From: Haemonchus contortus
Taxonomy: Eukaryota > Nematoda > Chromadorea > Rhabditida > Trichostrongylidae
Reading direction: 5' to 3'
Assembly: GCA_000469685.2 (NCBI GenBank)
Contig: LS997563.1
Coordinates: 260,869-324,868, forward strand
Length of the DNA: 64,000 nucleotides
Of this stretch, positions 1 through 12,160 are shown one piece after another. A program made the position numbers and the translations under genes. The notes under the pieces were generated by a model. It saw nothing but the letters and a program-made list of their open reading frames with translations. It was not told the DNA's origin and made no database searches. Each line of letters starts with the position of its first letter. Positions within the stretch are counted from its first letter, which is position 1.

Positions 1-475
1 TTTATTAAACTCTGACTGAATATTACCACCCGCGAAATCTAGAACAGGCCTTCCGCACGGACGAAATCGAGAGCTTTTGCCGCGCAAATTTGATGTCGTC
101 TGAGGTCGGCGAGATCGGCTCGTCTCCCACGACGTCGTAGACCATTGCTGAGTTGTCGGGGCTACAGGAAGTCAGCGGTCTTCCAGATCCTGAGCGACGA
201 TGCCCAGGAATCTGTACGTGAGCGACTCGGTTGAGAAAGTTGCGAATTTCTTGTTGCCGACCGATTTCCCATAAGTCGTCTTGAGCGCGTCCGCAATGGC
301 AGACGGCTTCACATTTTAATGCCAATATAGGAACCACACAAGTTCCTGCTTCCTTTCATCAAGCAACATTCTTAGTACAGTTTACTCAATCACATTCTTC
401 TGCTGCTTCAATTGGTGCGACGTATTCCGCCTTGGGTTAGGCCCCATGCATAGTGTCTCTTTTTTTTTGGGCACC
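1..475. other. Unassigned sequence
   Basis: No recognised gene or repeat. A 104-codon minus-strand open frame at 23-337 has no motif I know and no supporting splice or element context. Confidence 0.3.
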
Positions 476-640
476 CCTGTATATATAAAGCGCTAACTTT
501 GCGTGTCTGTTTGTATGCCCGTTTGTGTGTCCTTCCGAAAGTCACGTAGGCACGATGTGGATTCACGTGAAATGACACGTAAGCCTGGCGGGGAAGTGAT
601 ATAAAACAGGAACCCAATCGTTGCTATTTATATCGATCCA
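476..640 (+). repeat. Short copy of microsatellite-cored repeat
   Basis: It begins TATATAAAGCGCTAACTTTG and continues into a TG-rich tract (GTGTCTGTTTGT). That head is shared with copies near 3600 (minus), 7700 (minus), 16258 and 25000. The TG core here is short and degenerate, and the usual GACCGGAAA flank is not clearly present. Confidence 0.45.
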
Positions 641-1596
641 ATAATTAATATCCAGTCAATTTATGGTGTCACGGACTGAAAATCATAACTCGCCTAACCC
701 GATCTGCCTGGAGAGACCGGGTCAAGCGTGGGATGGGTGGGCTATGTCCCCAGAAGTATAAAGCACACATCACCTTGGCGGAGCCCCGGTGGGCGTGGCG
801 TGCGTTGAAATGAGCTGTACTGAGGACCATCATTCCAAATTCAGTCACAAGACGGCTCCAAAACTGCTGTGTAAAGGTAGCTAGAGGTTGCATTGGTAAG
901 TTAGATCAAACTAGGTAGACCCAACCCTGACGGGCAGGGTGTTCTCCAAAAATGCAATGCTTTATGGAATCATTTATAATTCGGTTTAAGGGAAAGGCAA
1001 CAGAGCAGGAAACGTTGATGTAGGGGAAGTATTGTCGAAGGTGTCTCCAGCGTGAATAACGTCAGCAGAGGCCCGCTCACAATGGGTGGAGCGTGCCTCG
1101 AGCTCACATCGTTTCTTCCCAGTCAGAATTCAGCTCTGAGAAGCCATGAAAAGCTGGAAAAAGGTGGTTAGAAGTCGGAGAAGAAGGGGAGGCTGACTGC
1201 CAATCGTGGTCGCGGCCAGTACAAAAGGGGGCGGAGTTTGGTAGCAAATTCATAACTCGCAACAAGGGCAGCGAGGTCAACAACTACGGGTGGGTGAGGC
1301 GCGCACCAATGTGGGCGCAGTTAGCGACAACAATTCATTAAAAGAGTAAGTGAAATGGGCAATGTGTGGAGAATGATTCGTGCGGTCAAAACTCAATAAT
1401 TAGATGACTGTGGAGTACATAGCTCATGGTCTGAAGCACAGGATGTATAGCTTCGCTTAAATCACTATTTGGGGCGCGCGATAGCGTGCGGAGCTAACTG
1501 GTCAAAATATAAAGTAAACTCGATCTTCCACCAAGTTACAAACCTTGCTGGGTAGCGGCAGTAGTCTATATAATAGTCGTTATCATAAATACATTA
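640..1596. other. Unassigned sequence
   Basis: About 950 bases with only short open frames and no recognisable protein motif, tRNA or terminal repeats. Confidence 0.3.
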
Positions 1597-1598
1597 TA

Positions 1599-2888
1599 CA
1601 GGGTGCGCCATAAATATGGTAACAAGAGAATTGGGTTACAAAAAGCGCAGCTCATATTGATACATGGTGAATTCATGTGGGTTATTTACTATGCATCACA
1701 TATACAAAACTAGCACACGGTCATCTTATATAACCGTCTCCTGTACTAATTATAGCTTGAAGACGCTTCGGCTACTCATCGACGGTGGCACGCAGAGTTA
1801 CTCGAGAAACACTAGCCCGGACTTTTTTTATTCATTTATCAGGAACAGCAACAGTGGTGCGTTTTGAAGCGCAGGCTTTCCTCTCCAGTATGGACTATAT
1901 CCAGCTACCCATCACGCTGTGGTCCGGGTAATTCGTAGGAGGATTGGAAGCAGGGAGAAAATCGCGAACATTCCCTCAGCACCCATCTTCCCATTGTCCC
2001 ATTCGTGAGCAAGTGTGCCGTAGCTTTCAAATGTATCCTTGAAACATTTTTGACCCTCAGTTGCAACCTTTCGAAAAGACCCTTCTTAAAGAGTTTTGGA
2101 TGAAATTTTGTACTTTTTTCGACCAAAATTTGAGATCTCGCTCTGATGGTAGAGATTCTAGCAAAGACTATCATCAAAGAGGGAAAATGGCTATGAGAGG
2201 CGATCTAACTCATCTCAGTGGCTACAGCACTTGAATTGTGAAATATATGTATACTATGGGATCTCAACATTTCTTTCACGCTGAACACACTTTAATCAAA
2301 AAAGGTTTGTCGAAGTGCGTGCTGCGCGCAAATAGCGTAGGGCATTTGCTTTTTCTCTCTGAATTCTTCTCGTCAAAAAACTCTGAATTCTTCTCGTCAG
2401 AAAGCTGATAGGGCTTTCGAATCTTATCTGGATACAATTGTATTCACTCGCGGTAGGCCGTTCTCATCGGAGTAAAACATACAAACAAATCAGCAGTCAT
2501 ATTTCTCGCATTTCTGCAGGTTTTGCAGCGCACTCCTTCCCAAGCAATTCTATTCGGAAAAAGGCTTGTTGTGAGCAGGACGACCGTCTTGAGGTTTGCC
2601 GCTGAGCTGTCTACGCATCGCAATTCGGAGGACTGTCAGTGTGGGAAATACTGAAACGAGGAGCGATTCCGGAAAGGGACTCTCCGAATGTGCGCAAAGT
2701 CGGAACGGCTGGTGGATGTCTACGAAGCTCTACCGTTTTCCAAGATCTAACGAATTGAGAGCATCAAAATAAATATATAGTCTGAGATACATCATAAATA
2801 TAAGGGGAGTTGCAGATTTGGAGAAACCCTTCAAACAAGAAAAATACGAACGTTCGAAAAGTTGTTACCATATTTATGGCGCACCCTG
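1599..2888 (-). mobile_element. Decayed Tc1/mariner-type element, family A copy 1
   Basis: Terminal inverted repeats begin CAGGGTGCGCCATAAATATG and end in its complement, with TA on both sides (1597-1598, 2889-2890). Length is 1290 bp, usual for mariner. A minus-strand frame at 1905-2177 is shared with the copy at 28677-30238 and looks like a broken transposase, but I cannot see an intact DDD/E triad. It is probably non-autonomous now. Confidence 0.75.
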
Positions 2889-2919
2889 TAGTTACCACAG
2901 GAGGTAACTTCGGTTAGTA

Positions 2920-3610
2920 AGTGCTCTTATCAGTCGTTATCAGCTGTTATCAATACCCATCATCGGTCGTCTGTGACCCCGCCATACCCCTCACCACATG
3001 CCAAATCTGTCCAGGCTCCACTATTAATGCCACTATCATGGTGCTTCTACGCTTTCCAGGATTTTCGTCAGCCCTTATCAGTTTTATCAGCTCCTGGCCT
3101 GGCACCAACCGTTCTCGATCCCGTCTCCGAGTACCTATGATACTGTCACATTTTCAATCACCTATTGAAATACCAAGACTCCACTATTAACAGGAAGCGC
3201 GTCACAGACCTACAGGCCCCCGCCTTCTATGGCTCGTTATCAGCCACCATCAATTGTTATCACCCCTGTATCACCAATCGCTAACGGTCTCTCCACATCC
3301 TACATCACCTGCCAAAGTGCTTAGGCTTCATCGATAATACGAAGGGAGTTACTGACCCTGTGGCTTTTGCCTTTTAAAGCTTTTTATCTGTTTCTATCGA
3401 TTGTTATCACTTCCAATCACTCACCATCGTTGTTCCCATCGAGCCGCCTATCTCTCTTTCACATTGGAATGCTTTAGCTACAATGGGACGGGAGTTATGA
3501 ATTTCCGGTCGGACAAACACACACATACTCACACACACTCACACACAAACACACCAACAGACACACCGACACACCAACAGACACACTTAGCGAATTATAT
3601 AAAGTAGGAT
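2920..3610 (-). repeat. Microsatellite-cored repeat with diverged tandem units
   Basis: On the minus strand the copy runs from a TATATAATTCGCTAAG head, through a TG-rich tract (about 3515-3590), to the GACCGGAAATTCATAACTCC flank, then diverged tandem units (2920-3490). The same order is seen in the 25000-26030 copy. Open frames here are shadows of the repeat. Confidence 0.6.
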
Positions 3611-5220
3611 GATTCCGATCAATCTCGTTTTTGGATGCATACGAAAAACTTGAAGTAAATTTTGAATGACCGCTTGGTCCATTGGATTGCTTGTGGTCAA
3701 TCATGTGGTGGACAAAACATTAATAACCCCCTAACAAACTTGGATCAGGAAGCCAATAATAAGCTCGGAGAGACGCAGAAAGCGGCGAGTATTTAGACGA
3801 GGTTTGATTTCCTGGCATTATGTGTGGTAGAAGGGCCACGTGCCACTGAGTACCTTTACCCCTGTACAGATTTCTGCTGTATGACATACCAACGAATGGA
3901 GCTCTTTCACTGAAGGTTCCCTCTTCCTCATGAATCTGCAGCCAGTTCATGGCGAGGTAGTGCATATAAGATAAACTGCAAACTTGAATGCTACCTGTAC
4001 CTACTAAGGGGCGCATGTAGACTCAGGAAATAGGCAACCTTTCTTGCAGCACTGAATCACCTTATACTTCCTATCTCCCCTATCAGGCCTATATGGAAAA
4101 ATTTTGGGTACGGTTGATATTCTTACTCAGGTGGATGGCAAAACTTTTCAGGCGGTTCGTGTCGCCTTCAACAAATAAGCCCTCTGTCCCCTCCGAGATA
4201 GCCTGACTGGTTGTCTCGAATCAATCCAGCATCCGCCATAGCCTGGCAAGCTACTCATAGGTATCTACATTTCTATTTGTCTATATGTAATCTGTATATG
4301 CCAAAGAGTAATACAAGTGAGTGTCATTTCCTTGACCTGAGGGAAATCTCAGTACGGCAGCACCTGGTGGGACCGCTCGGGAGGCTGCTAAAGCCTCGGG
4401 TCTGTGGCAGGTTTTCAATCGAAAAAGAACCAAAGTGATCTGTGCGTACAATCCACGACCGCTTGCTTCGGAAGCGTACATGGGAGAACTGACTACGTTA
4501 TCAAGAGAGATAAAGTATGGCATCATCGCGCCCTCACCCGCTGCATGTCGTTCCCCAGAGCAAAGAACTGTTTCTGGAAAAATGCCACTGATACATTTCC
4601 CGCGTTCTAGAATGTTTTTCAACGAAGTTATAGGAATTTTCGATCTTAGCCCCCCCCCCTTATTGCAAGCAACGCCCACTTCAGAGATTTAACCACCCTC
4701 CTACTGTAGCCCATACTCAATCATATTCCACTTTGGAGAGCCTTTACAAACGCCATTATAATCTTTTAAAAAGAAAATGACATTTGAACGCACCCTCGCC
4801 CATAATGAGCAAAGCTTCCATACGTTAAGATATGCCCAGCACGCACAGGCCTTGTTTACTCCTTTCATCTTTTTCTGGTCTCCACACTTTCCCTGAACCG
4901 AGTTATTATTTATCGCAGTAAGTAGCGTCTATCGCGAGAACGTCCCGTCCACCGCTTATGAGTTTCCTTCATTTCCCGCTTTTGCCATCCCTCACTTTTG
5001 CTTTTTCCCGGCGTCTGGGCTGTTATGGAACCTGATTCGGGATTTTGCTCCGTTTCGCCCACTCTGTACATGTTCTGTTTCCTGTGGGTAGAGCTTCGCT
5101 GAGCTGACATTTGCTTTTTAGGTCTTGTCCTATGCCTGAATCTACGCTTACCCGACTTCTTCACGTGACTTTTCAGGTAATATAGCATATCCGTGCAAAG
5201 AGGTGGACACAGCGCAAGCA
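3610..5220. other. Unassigned sequence with two unrecognised minus-strand frames
   Basis: No recognised gene. Minus-strand frames at 4281-4679 (132 codons) and 4910-5230 (106 codons, rich in Lys and Arg) show no known domain, signal peptide or splice context. A C9 homopolymer lies near 4651. Confidence 0.3.
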
Positions 5221-5225
5221 CATTA

Positions 5226-6110
5226 TACATGTGCGTCCCAAAATTATGGGCGCCAAAGTTGAGAAACTTCTTCGGTAGCAGTGATGTATAAAAGGCTTAA
5301 TCGATTCAAAGAAGAAGACCCAAACAAGGACAACAGGAAGGGGTTAAGAAGCCAGTGTTTCTTGAGACGGAACTTCCAGAATGGTCGTACGCAGGAATGC
5401 CGCTTTATTTACGATCTAAACAGTGTGGGCCAAAAAATGTGGAAAATTGCTCACTCACCCAAAAATAGACACGCAACCCTTCTATGTTTTCTCCAGCGAA
5501 AAAAAAAATTTACAAAAGTCATCCCTTAACAAACAGATTGATCACGTACTTGCTGCGAACATCGAACGTGCAATTTCTCACAAAAAGTTGCAGAAAGAAT
5601 ATTGAGGGAGTCACCGACGATGGTAAGTCATTCGTGGATTCGTAGATGCCGGCAAGAAAATTGGACTCCTGCCTAGAGGGCATACTGATATACGTAACGA
5701 ATCACTGCACCAACTCCTGAAACAGCTCATTGTTCTTCCAGCAGTACGGTACTCCAGTCCACAGAGCCAAGCTCGCCCGAGAGTGGTGCCGGTGCTAGCT
5801 GTCGACTTCATTAGCAAAGAAGAATGGTCATCCTTTTCTGCAGATTCTGACCCACTTTACTCTTCCTCACAGCCCCTGATTGGAAGAGATGTTTTGGGTT
5901 TGCAGTCCCAGTTAGAAGACCTCGAAAGCAATACTCAAGAGCGGCTGGAAAGAAATGGAAGAGGATAGCTGCGTGCAACATGCGAGGAGTTCAAAAACTA
6001 GCTTCGGACCCCTATCTGCGCTCGAGGGGGATATTTCGAAATATGATTATGGCATTTTTTAGCGTATAATGTTAACAAACTTGCATATAGGTCCCATTCT
6101 CATTCTATGC
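5226..6110 (+). mobile_element. Decayed Tc1/mariner-type element, family B copy 1
   Basis: The left end GTCCCAAAATTATGGGCGCC matches the terminal repeat of the element at 41215-42481. Transposase remnants near 5760-5960 (AKLAREWCR-type, then broken) align with the part of the 42 kb copy that reads [20 protein letters not shown]. The right end is missing: an RTE fragment starts at about 6115 instead. Short and frameshifted, so not functional. Confidence 0.6.
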
Positions 6111-6114
6111 TTGA

Positions 6115-6890
6115 AACCTTCAAATACTTCTCCTTCTTCTTCTTCTCCCTAGCGTTAGTCCCGCGCCGTCGCAGGGTCCGCTGTTCTTATCAGTCGTCTC
6201 CATTTCATTCTATTTACGGCATCTTCTGCCGTCACCTTGGCTTCGGCGAGGTCCTTCTTGATCACGTTCCGCCATCTCTTCTTCGGGGCTCCCCGTGGTC
6301 GCTTGCCTTGCGCCTCGAACTACATTGCCTTCGTTATCGGGTGGCTCTGTGGTCTTCTTAGGACATGTCCGAACCATCGTAATCGCTGCTCCCTCATCTT
6401 TCGTTGAACTGGAGCTGTTTGCATGACCGTCCTGACGTCTTCATTCCTGATCCGATCCAGTCGCGTCCAGCCGCAGACCCATCTCAGCATTCTCATTTCA
6501 GCGGAGTGGAGCTGTCTTTCATGGGTTTTACTTAAGGGCAACACTCGCTGCTGTAGAGCGTCGTAGGACTTACCACTGCCCGATACACCTTTCCTTTGAG
6601 AGTCCTGGAGCACCTACGGTCGCAGAGGATACCAGTGACTCCCTAAACTTTATCCATGCAGCGTTTATTCGGGATTTTACGGCCTAGTCCACGCTGCCAT
6701 CAGCGGCTAGATCACTCCCCAGGTATCGGAAGTTCTGGACCTTTTCGACGGCTTCCCCGTAACCGTCGGTGATTGACTCTATGCCCTCCTCGAAGCTGAG
6801 GAACTTGGTCTTCTTCACGTTCAGCCGGAGTCCATTTTTCGCCAGCACTTTCTGCCATTTCTGGAGATTGTCCTGGAGTTCTTCCATGAA
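6115..6890 (-). mobile_element. 5'-truncated RTE-type non-LTR retrotransposon
   Basis: Closely matches 55380-56130. Minus-strand frames at 6684-6914 and 6320-6613 read [21 protein letters not shown]-type and [20 protein letters not shown], the RT thumb and C-terminal region of RTE ORF2. The 3' end shows a TTC (GAA) repeat at 6127-6150. It is broken by frameshifts and truncated at about 6890, as is typical of LINE insertion. It joins the family B mariner remnant directly. Confidence 0.8.
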
Positions 6891-7169
6891 TTGGCATGAA
6901 TTTTCGCCCATCACTTTGGAAATTGGTGTACACTATTCGGATCGCCCTGCAGAAGCCGAGCCCCAAGTTTAAACCTCTAGTCCACGGAAACAGGCCCTGT
7001 TGATTCTGAGCTGAACACACACTCAGCGACACGATTCGTCTTTTGGTTTATTCTGCCTTATTTCAATTTCAAAGTACGCTCATTTCATCATGACTCATAC
7101 ATCCTGCTCTATGCCTCCATGAGCTGGATCCAGTCTAGGCACCTTCTACTATCTACCCTAAGTGTCTCA

Positions 7170-7710
7170 AATTGCCGCCTGCACTCCTTCCAGATTTGAA
7201 CGTCCCAGTCAAAAGTAGCAATTTTTGGTACGCACCTGTGAGCAAGTCAAATCATGCCACATCCCATCACCATTTCCATACTGCCGCCTTTATTCCTAGC
7301 AAATCTGAGTACCTCAGATCCGAGCTGCCAATTTTCACGCACGCCCGCCCAGAGTCGAGTCCCGCCACCTACCATTAAAGTTCCCATCCAGCCTATCCTG
7401 CCATTTGTATCCCTGAGAAATTTGAACGCTCTAAGTGCACGGGAACAGGAATAGTGATTTTCCTCTCAAAGCCCGCACGCTGCGTGTCCGGTCCTGCCAT
7501 TCGGCATACATGTTCACATAATGTCGCCAGTATTCCTACGAAATTTGAACGCTCGAGCGCTGGGACAACAGTTCTGATTTTTTACTCTGACCTTGCTCTT
7601 GGTGATTGGAGTTAAGGCCACCGGGACAGGAGTTATGAATTTCCGGTCAGACACACACATACACACAAACACGCCAACGAACAACCTAGCGGATTACACA
7701 AGTAGGATAG
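7170..7710 (-). repeat. Microsatellite-cored repeat, minus copy
   Basis: Contains ACAGGAGTTATGAATTTCCG (7625-7644), a short CA tract and a GCGGATTACACAAG head remnant. To the left are tandem units with AAATTTGAACGCTC, the complement of units at 25600-26030. The short open frames within are not genes. Confidence 0.6.
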
Positions 7711-8150
7711 TACGATAGTATTATCACTTTATTTTCCCCTTCATAACAAATTCGGGACATTTCCTTTTTTTATTGCTGTATTGCTGAAATAGTTAGCATT
7801 TTCCTTTCTACTCGCCTACTGGAAAGCCTACTTTCTACTGGAAAGACAGTGTAGTGACCTTCGAGTTTCGCCTCCGATTAGCATCTATACTCACCGCAGC
7901 GGAACAACGGGGCATCCGTTTGATGTCAATCAGTGGATCTCCAACTCAGGTATTGTCGCCAAGCTGGCAACTAAGAAGCCGATAAAAGTGGCCCATGCTT
8001 CAATTCAAACATTCGTGTAGCATTAGCAATTTCTAACGTCGAGAAGAGCCACGTCCAAGGTCAGATATCCGCTCTGCCCCCTGACAAACGTGGCATGACT
8101 ATGACGCGCTCCGATCGCACTACGTGTTACATTTGAATATCCGTGCGAGT
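7710..8150. other. Unassigned sequence
   Basis: No gene, repeat or RNA recognised in this 440-base stretch. Confidence 0.3.
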
Positions 8151-8199
8151 AATCAGTTCGAACAGGTCTGCCGACTATCTGAACTCCAGCTCTTCAGGG

Positions 8200-8420
8200 G
8201 CCGTAAGGTATGCATCCCCGAACAGGGAAGGGTCCCTTCCCCGGTAAAGTATGCTATCGGAGGGAGCTTTCGGGGAGAGGCCATGCCCACCGGTTCAAGG
8301 GAGAACTTCCCGATTAACATGCAATCGGGGATAGCCGGGGCTACCGTAACTATTGACCGCAGAGTGCGGAATTGTTTGTCGAGCGCGCAATTTTCTATGC
8401 TTACGTAACCCCCCCCCCCT
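8200..8420. repeat. GC-rich dispersed repeat with G/C homopolymer
   Basis: Shares words such as TTTCGGGGA, GCATACCTTACGG (complement) and CCCGA-rich blocks with 11815-11960. It ends in a C11 run at about 8409. It may be part of the Harbinger-like element whose coding remnant follows. Confidence 0.4.
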
Positions 8421-8702
8421 GAACATTTTTTGAATGTCATGCTTTTGACGAAATCCTTTGTAATTGTTGTTCTTCCGCGGCGCAATGTGGCTAGGAGGAG
8501 GGGGGGGCGCCACGGAAGATTGCGGCAAGATCACGGGAAAACTTAATTTCAGGACTAAGCCTTTCAAGAAGGGAGAGACTCCGATTTACGAAAATAGTTT
8601 TCGCATCCACCAGATTTCGTCCCTGCTGCCTAGGCCTAGTCCCAAAGAACTAGAGAATCCCAGAGATCATTGTAATCTGCTCTCCCGAAGGTACCCCCAA
8701 GT

Positions 8703-8894
8703 AAAGCAGCTGAAATAGTGGTGACTTGCTGCATACTTCGAAACATAGCATTAGATGCCAATGAACCTAGTGATTATGATGAGTACGCAGGGGAACTTCG
8801 GCAGGATGGCGAGGTCCCGTCTGAGCCATCAGCCAAGGCCCCCCGCCGAGATGCGCTTGCTTTCAGGCAAAAGATAATTGATCGTTTCTTCTGA
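8703..8894 (+). pseudogene. PIF/Harbinger-like transposase C-terminal remnant
   Basis: One frame reads AAEIVVTCCILRNIALDANE followed by an acidic stretch and a final RQKIIDRFF-stop. The C-x-LHN-like motif close to the C-terminus is characteristic of PIF/Harbinger DDE transposases (DDE_Tnp_4 type). Only the last 60 or so residues are visible and the catalytic part is not. Upstream sequence is repeat-like. Confidence 0.55.
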
Positions 8895-9103
8895 GGTTAT
8901 TTATATTTGTTCATGTTAATGCAATGTAAATGGGATGTTATGACAATTAACGATCGTTTCCATTAAGGTCTCCTCACCCACGCTCAGCTCACCATGGACT
9001 TGAACGGGTATCCGGAGGATTGTTACGGCTAATGGCAAATAAGCCAAGTGATGTGGAAAATGATCCCTATCTTCTCATACTATGAATTATTACTCAAGCC
9101 TTT

Positions 9104-9142
9104 GTTGGATTTTACTGTTCAAATTGAACAGTAAAATCCAAC
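9104..9142. repeat. Perfect 39-nt hairpin
   Basis: Two 19-nt arms (GTTGGATTTTACTGTTCAA and its exact complement) are separated by a single A. No function is apparent. It lies about 40 bp left of the mariner at about 9181. Confidence 0.9.
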
Positions 9143-9180
9143 CGTTCGGATCCAACATTAGTGGCAACATTATGCAAGCA

Positions 9181-10485
9181 TAGGAAGATGTGAGGAATCC
9201 TGGGGGGAGGGGGGGGGGAGGATTAATTTCCGCCGCCAAATTCGAAGGGTTGTTGCGCGAACCATGTTAGAGGTTTACCGGTGAAACCTGTCATATCCTG
9301 TATAATAGAGCACTGGCTACCTATTCAAGGACAGGCAGATCAGTTTTACCCAGAATCCCGTTGCTATCAACTGATTGTTCATGGAGCGTGATAAATCGTT
9401 TTTCCGGGGGGCCCTTCTCCTGCTGTTTGATTTCAAGGAATTTGCCAGTGAAGCCCGCCGGATGCTTTTCGACACTTATGGAGAACAAGCGCCATCTGAA
9501 CGAACCTGCAGAGAATGGTTTCAACGTTTTAGAAATGGAGATTTCGACTTGAAAGACAGGGAACGTTCAGTCCAACCGAAAAAGTTTGAAGATTCGCAGC
9601 TGCAAGCATTGTTGGATGAAGACCCAGCTCAGACTCAAGCAGAGTTAGCACTAGAGCTGAGCGTCAACCGTGCGACCATTTCCAGACGTTTGCACGAAAT
9701 GGGAAAGATAAGAAAGCTGGGAAAATGGGTCCCTCACCAGCTGTCAGAAAAGCAGCTCGAAGCACGCGTGACGGCGTGCAGAAAAAACCTCGAAGACCAC
9801 AAGAGGACAAACTTTCTTTACCGGATTGTGACTGGGGATGAGAAATGGATCTATTACGATAACCCAAAACCGAAAGCAGCCTATGTGGATCGAGGCCAAC
9901 CAACGAGTTTGCAACCAAAGCAAGATGTCCACTGCCAAAAAGTGATGCTGTGTATTTGGTGGGATCAAAAGGGTATTGTGTACTATGTGCTGCTGAACCC
10001 AAACGAAACCGTTACTGCTGACCGCTACGAACGCCAACTTGACAAATTATCAAATGCTCTCATCCAAAAGCGGCCGTTAATCGCAAGTAAACATCATAAG
10101 GTGCTGTTCCACCACGACAATGCCAGACCCCATGTTGCAAAAAATGTCCTTAAAAAAATTGCAGATTTTGGATGGGATCAGCTAGGCCAGCCCGCATACT
10201 CACCGGATCTTGCCCCTTCTGATTACCAATTATTCCGGTCCATGCAGGTCAGTTTGGCAGATACACGCTTCCGGAATGCCGAAGAAGTGCGGAAATGGGT
10301 GGATGACTGGATTGTCTCAAAAGATGAAGACTTTTTTAGACGCGGAATCAACAAGCTACCAGAAAGGTGGCGAGAGGTTGTAGCTAACGATGGGCAATAC
10401 ATTGGTTAAGGTAAACTTCGTTTTGATTTTGTTATAAATACGTTTTTGCACGCAAAAAACGGCGGAAATTAATGCACACACCTAA
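9181..10485 (+). mobile_element. Mariner element with intact transposase ORF
   Basis: The right terminal repeat ends ...GGCGGAAATTAATGCACACACCTAA followed by TA (10486-10487). The left end keeps only GATTAATTTCCGCCG (from about 9220), preceded by a G-rich run at 9201-9219, so the outer left repeat is eroded and the boundary is uncertain. The transposase ORF is 9381-10409. Confidence 0.85.
9381..10409 (+). CDS. Mariner transposase, DD34D, intact
   Basis: Cut-and-paste transposase of 342 residues, full length for mariner. The start is the ATG at 9381 (MERDKSFFRGALLL); an earlier TTG is not used. The N-terminal HTH regions include TCREWFQRFRNGDFDLKD and NRATISRRLHEMGKIRKLG. Catalytic motifs are TGDEKW (first Asp), HDNARPH (second Asp) and YSPDLAPSDY (third Asp), with 34 residues between the second and third. 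WVPHQL and the C-terminal ERWREVVANDGQYI are typical of the cecropia-like subfamily (assignment by recall). No stop or frameshift interrupts it. Confidence 0.93.
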   Translation: MERDKSFFRGALLLLFDFKEFASEARRMLFDTYGEQAPSERTCREWFQRFRNGDFDLKDRERSVQPKKFEDSQLQALLDEDPAQTQAELALELSVNRATISRRLHEMGKIRKLGKWVPHQLSEKQLEARVTACRKNLEDHKRTNFLYRIVTGDEKWIYYDNPKPKAAYVDRGQPTSLQPKQDVHCQKVMLCIWWDQKGIVYYVLLNPNETVTADRYERQLDKLSNALIQKRPLIASKHHKVLFHHDNARPHVAKNVLKKIADFGWDQLGQPAYSPDLAPSDYQLFRSMQVSLADTRFRNAEEVRKWVDDWIVSKDEDFFRRGINKLPERWREVVANDGQYIG

Positions 10486-10489
10486 TATT

Positions 10490-11600
10490 AAAGGCTGTGT
10501 TATGCCCACGGTACTTCCTGTATCAAACCTTTTTCTTCAGGGTGCTGCTACTTATCCGTTTTTCGGAGAGGGAAAGTGACTTGATACTAGAACGCTATGT
10601 GGATAATTACGAAATTTTCCACCATGCCAGAGTTGAAGGATCAAGAATCGGCGTTCCTGTATGACATATGCTCAATGCCGCATAAAAGCGAGTGGTTCAT
10701 GAATTTCAGGCGAAGAGAAGATTCATCAGTCGCCTCACTGAAGACATCAATGCTATGAGAGTCGCTAAACGGACTGAAAAACAGATTGAACAAAAACTCG
10801 TGATGAGAATAAAATCTCGAAAAGATATGGAACCGCATTGGTAAGATGCAATTAGATGGCTCTCACTTGACCCCTGCTTATGATTCTCTTATTTGAGGCC
10901 AGCGAAATGGGAAAAACAGGCGGCGGTAAAATGGCGACTCTGCCGCGACTAACTGCAAGCCGAAAGCGAGCATTCGAAGCGATAAAAGAAAGACCCAGAA
11001 TCTCGGGCGTCCAGGGAGGATTAGAGGTCGGGCAAAGCCCAACTATGGACGTAATATTTTTTTACTGGAACTGGATGCGAATGGTGGCAGCACCATAGAA
11101 GGAAAGAAGTTCAAGTAGTCCGTAAACCTCTGGGGTGGATATCCTCTGAGTATCCTATGCCGAAACGACACCTGGCGCGATTCCAAATCGCAAGGAGGGA
11201 GGTGGGAGCCCTAAGGGTAAGGAGGAAGTCTTAGGTAGATGAGTCAGCTACACTGAGGCAAAAATTTGAATATGTGAATTACAATGGTCATCAGCTGCCG
11301 ACAATGCGAGAGAGCGCAGAGGAGAGCGGGACTGAAGCAATTGAAAGGCAGAGTTCAAGTAGTACGTCAACTTAAGCGTCTAGATACGCAAAAAAGGCTA
11401 CGCTAAGATAACGCAGTAGAGGAGGTTGAAAAACTTCTAGAGATTTTTTTGCTCAGGCTAACAGGATAAGACGTAATCCGGTAAGGGGAGCACCAAGTGG
11501 CCGCTCTAACCCCTACCCCCTCCGCTAGACTGCCTGCACTTCCCCTGGCTCAAGGGGTCCCGTTCATCAAGAAACCTGTGCGGCAGGGAGAGTGTAGGCA
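10490..11600. other. Unassigned, possibly KCC intron
   Basis: No exon with a KCC motif was found here, though the region lies upstream of the first KCC exon seen. A short + frame at 10880-11098 is unrecognised. Confidence 0.3.
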
Positions 11601-12160
11601 ATTCAGGGGGAGGGGGGGGGGGGGGGGGGGTGAGAGCAGCCACTTGATGCCCCCTTACCGAATGAGACCCTCAGGATATTTTACTCCTAGATATTATGTT
11701 ATCCTAAACTTAAATCTTGATTTTGGGAGCTTTCAAGCCCAAATACAAGACTAGGCAACTTGCCAACGTTTAAGCGCCATCGCCGCTCTGTATGTCTGAC
11801 TACCCTTGGACGCCCCGCGAGCATACCTTACGGCTGCTTTCGGGGACGCCATTCTCGGGGAGACCCGAATCGGGGCGTCCCAGCCCCGAATAGGAGAGCA
11901 TACCTTACGGTCTCAGAATGTAGCGGCTGTGCCCTCAATTTGCCGCACGCAGCAGTTGCGGTTCTAGTTTCCTCGTTATTGCAGTTATAGTGTACTTGAT
12001 GCAGCTATGCTATTTGAGCATATTAGGTAGGCTCATTAGGCTTTATACAGCTCTGCTATTTCTGCATATTATGCTATTATTATTTTTCCAACAATTCTAC
12101 TGTTAGTTCTTTTATTCTTGTGTTCCTTACTCGCTGCTAAATTCCTTCACTCGCGACGTC
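11600..12160. repeat. Dispersed repeat with poly-G tract
   Basis: Holds a long G run (about 11610-11630), duplicated GCATACCTTACGG words (about 11824 and 11889) and a TTGCCGCACGCAG...TTCTACTGTTA stretch (11940-12110). The last part recurs at 17940-18060. No coding motif. Confidence 0.5.
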
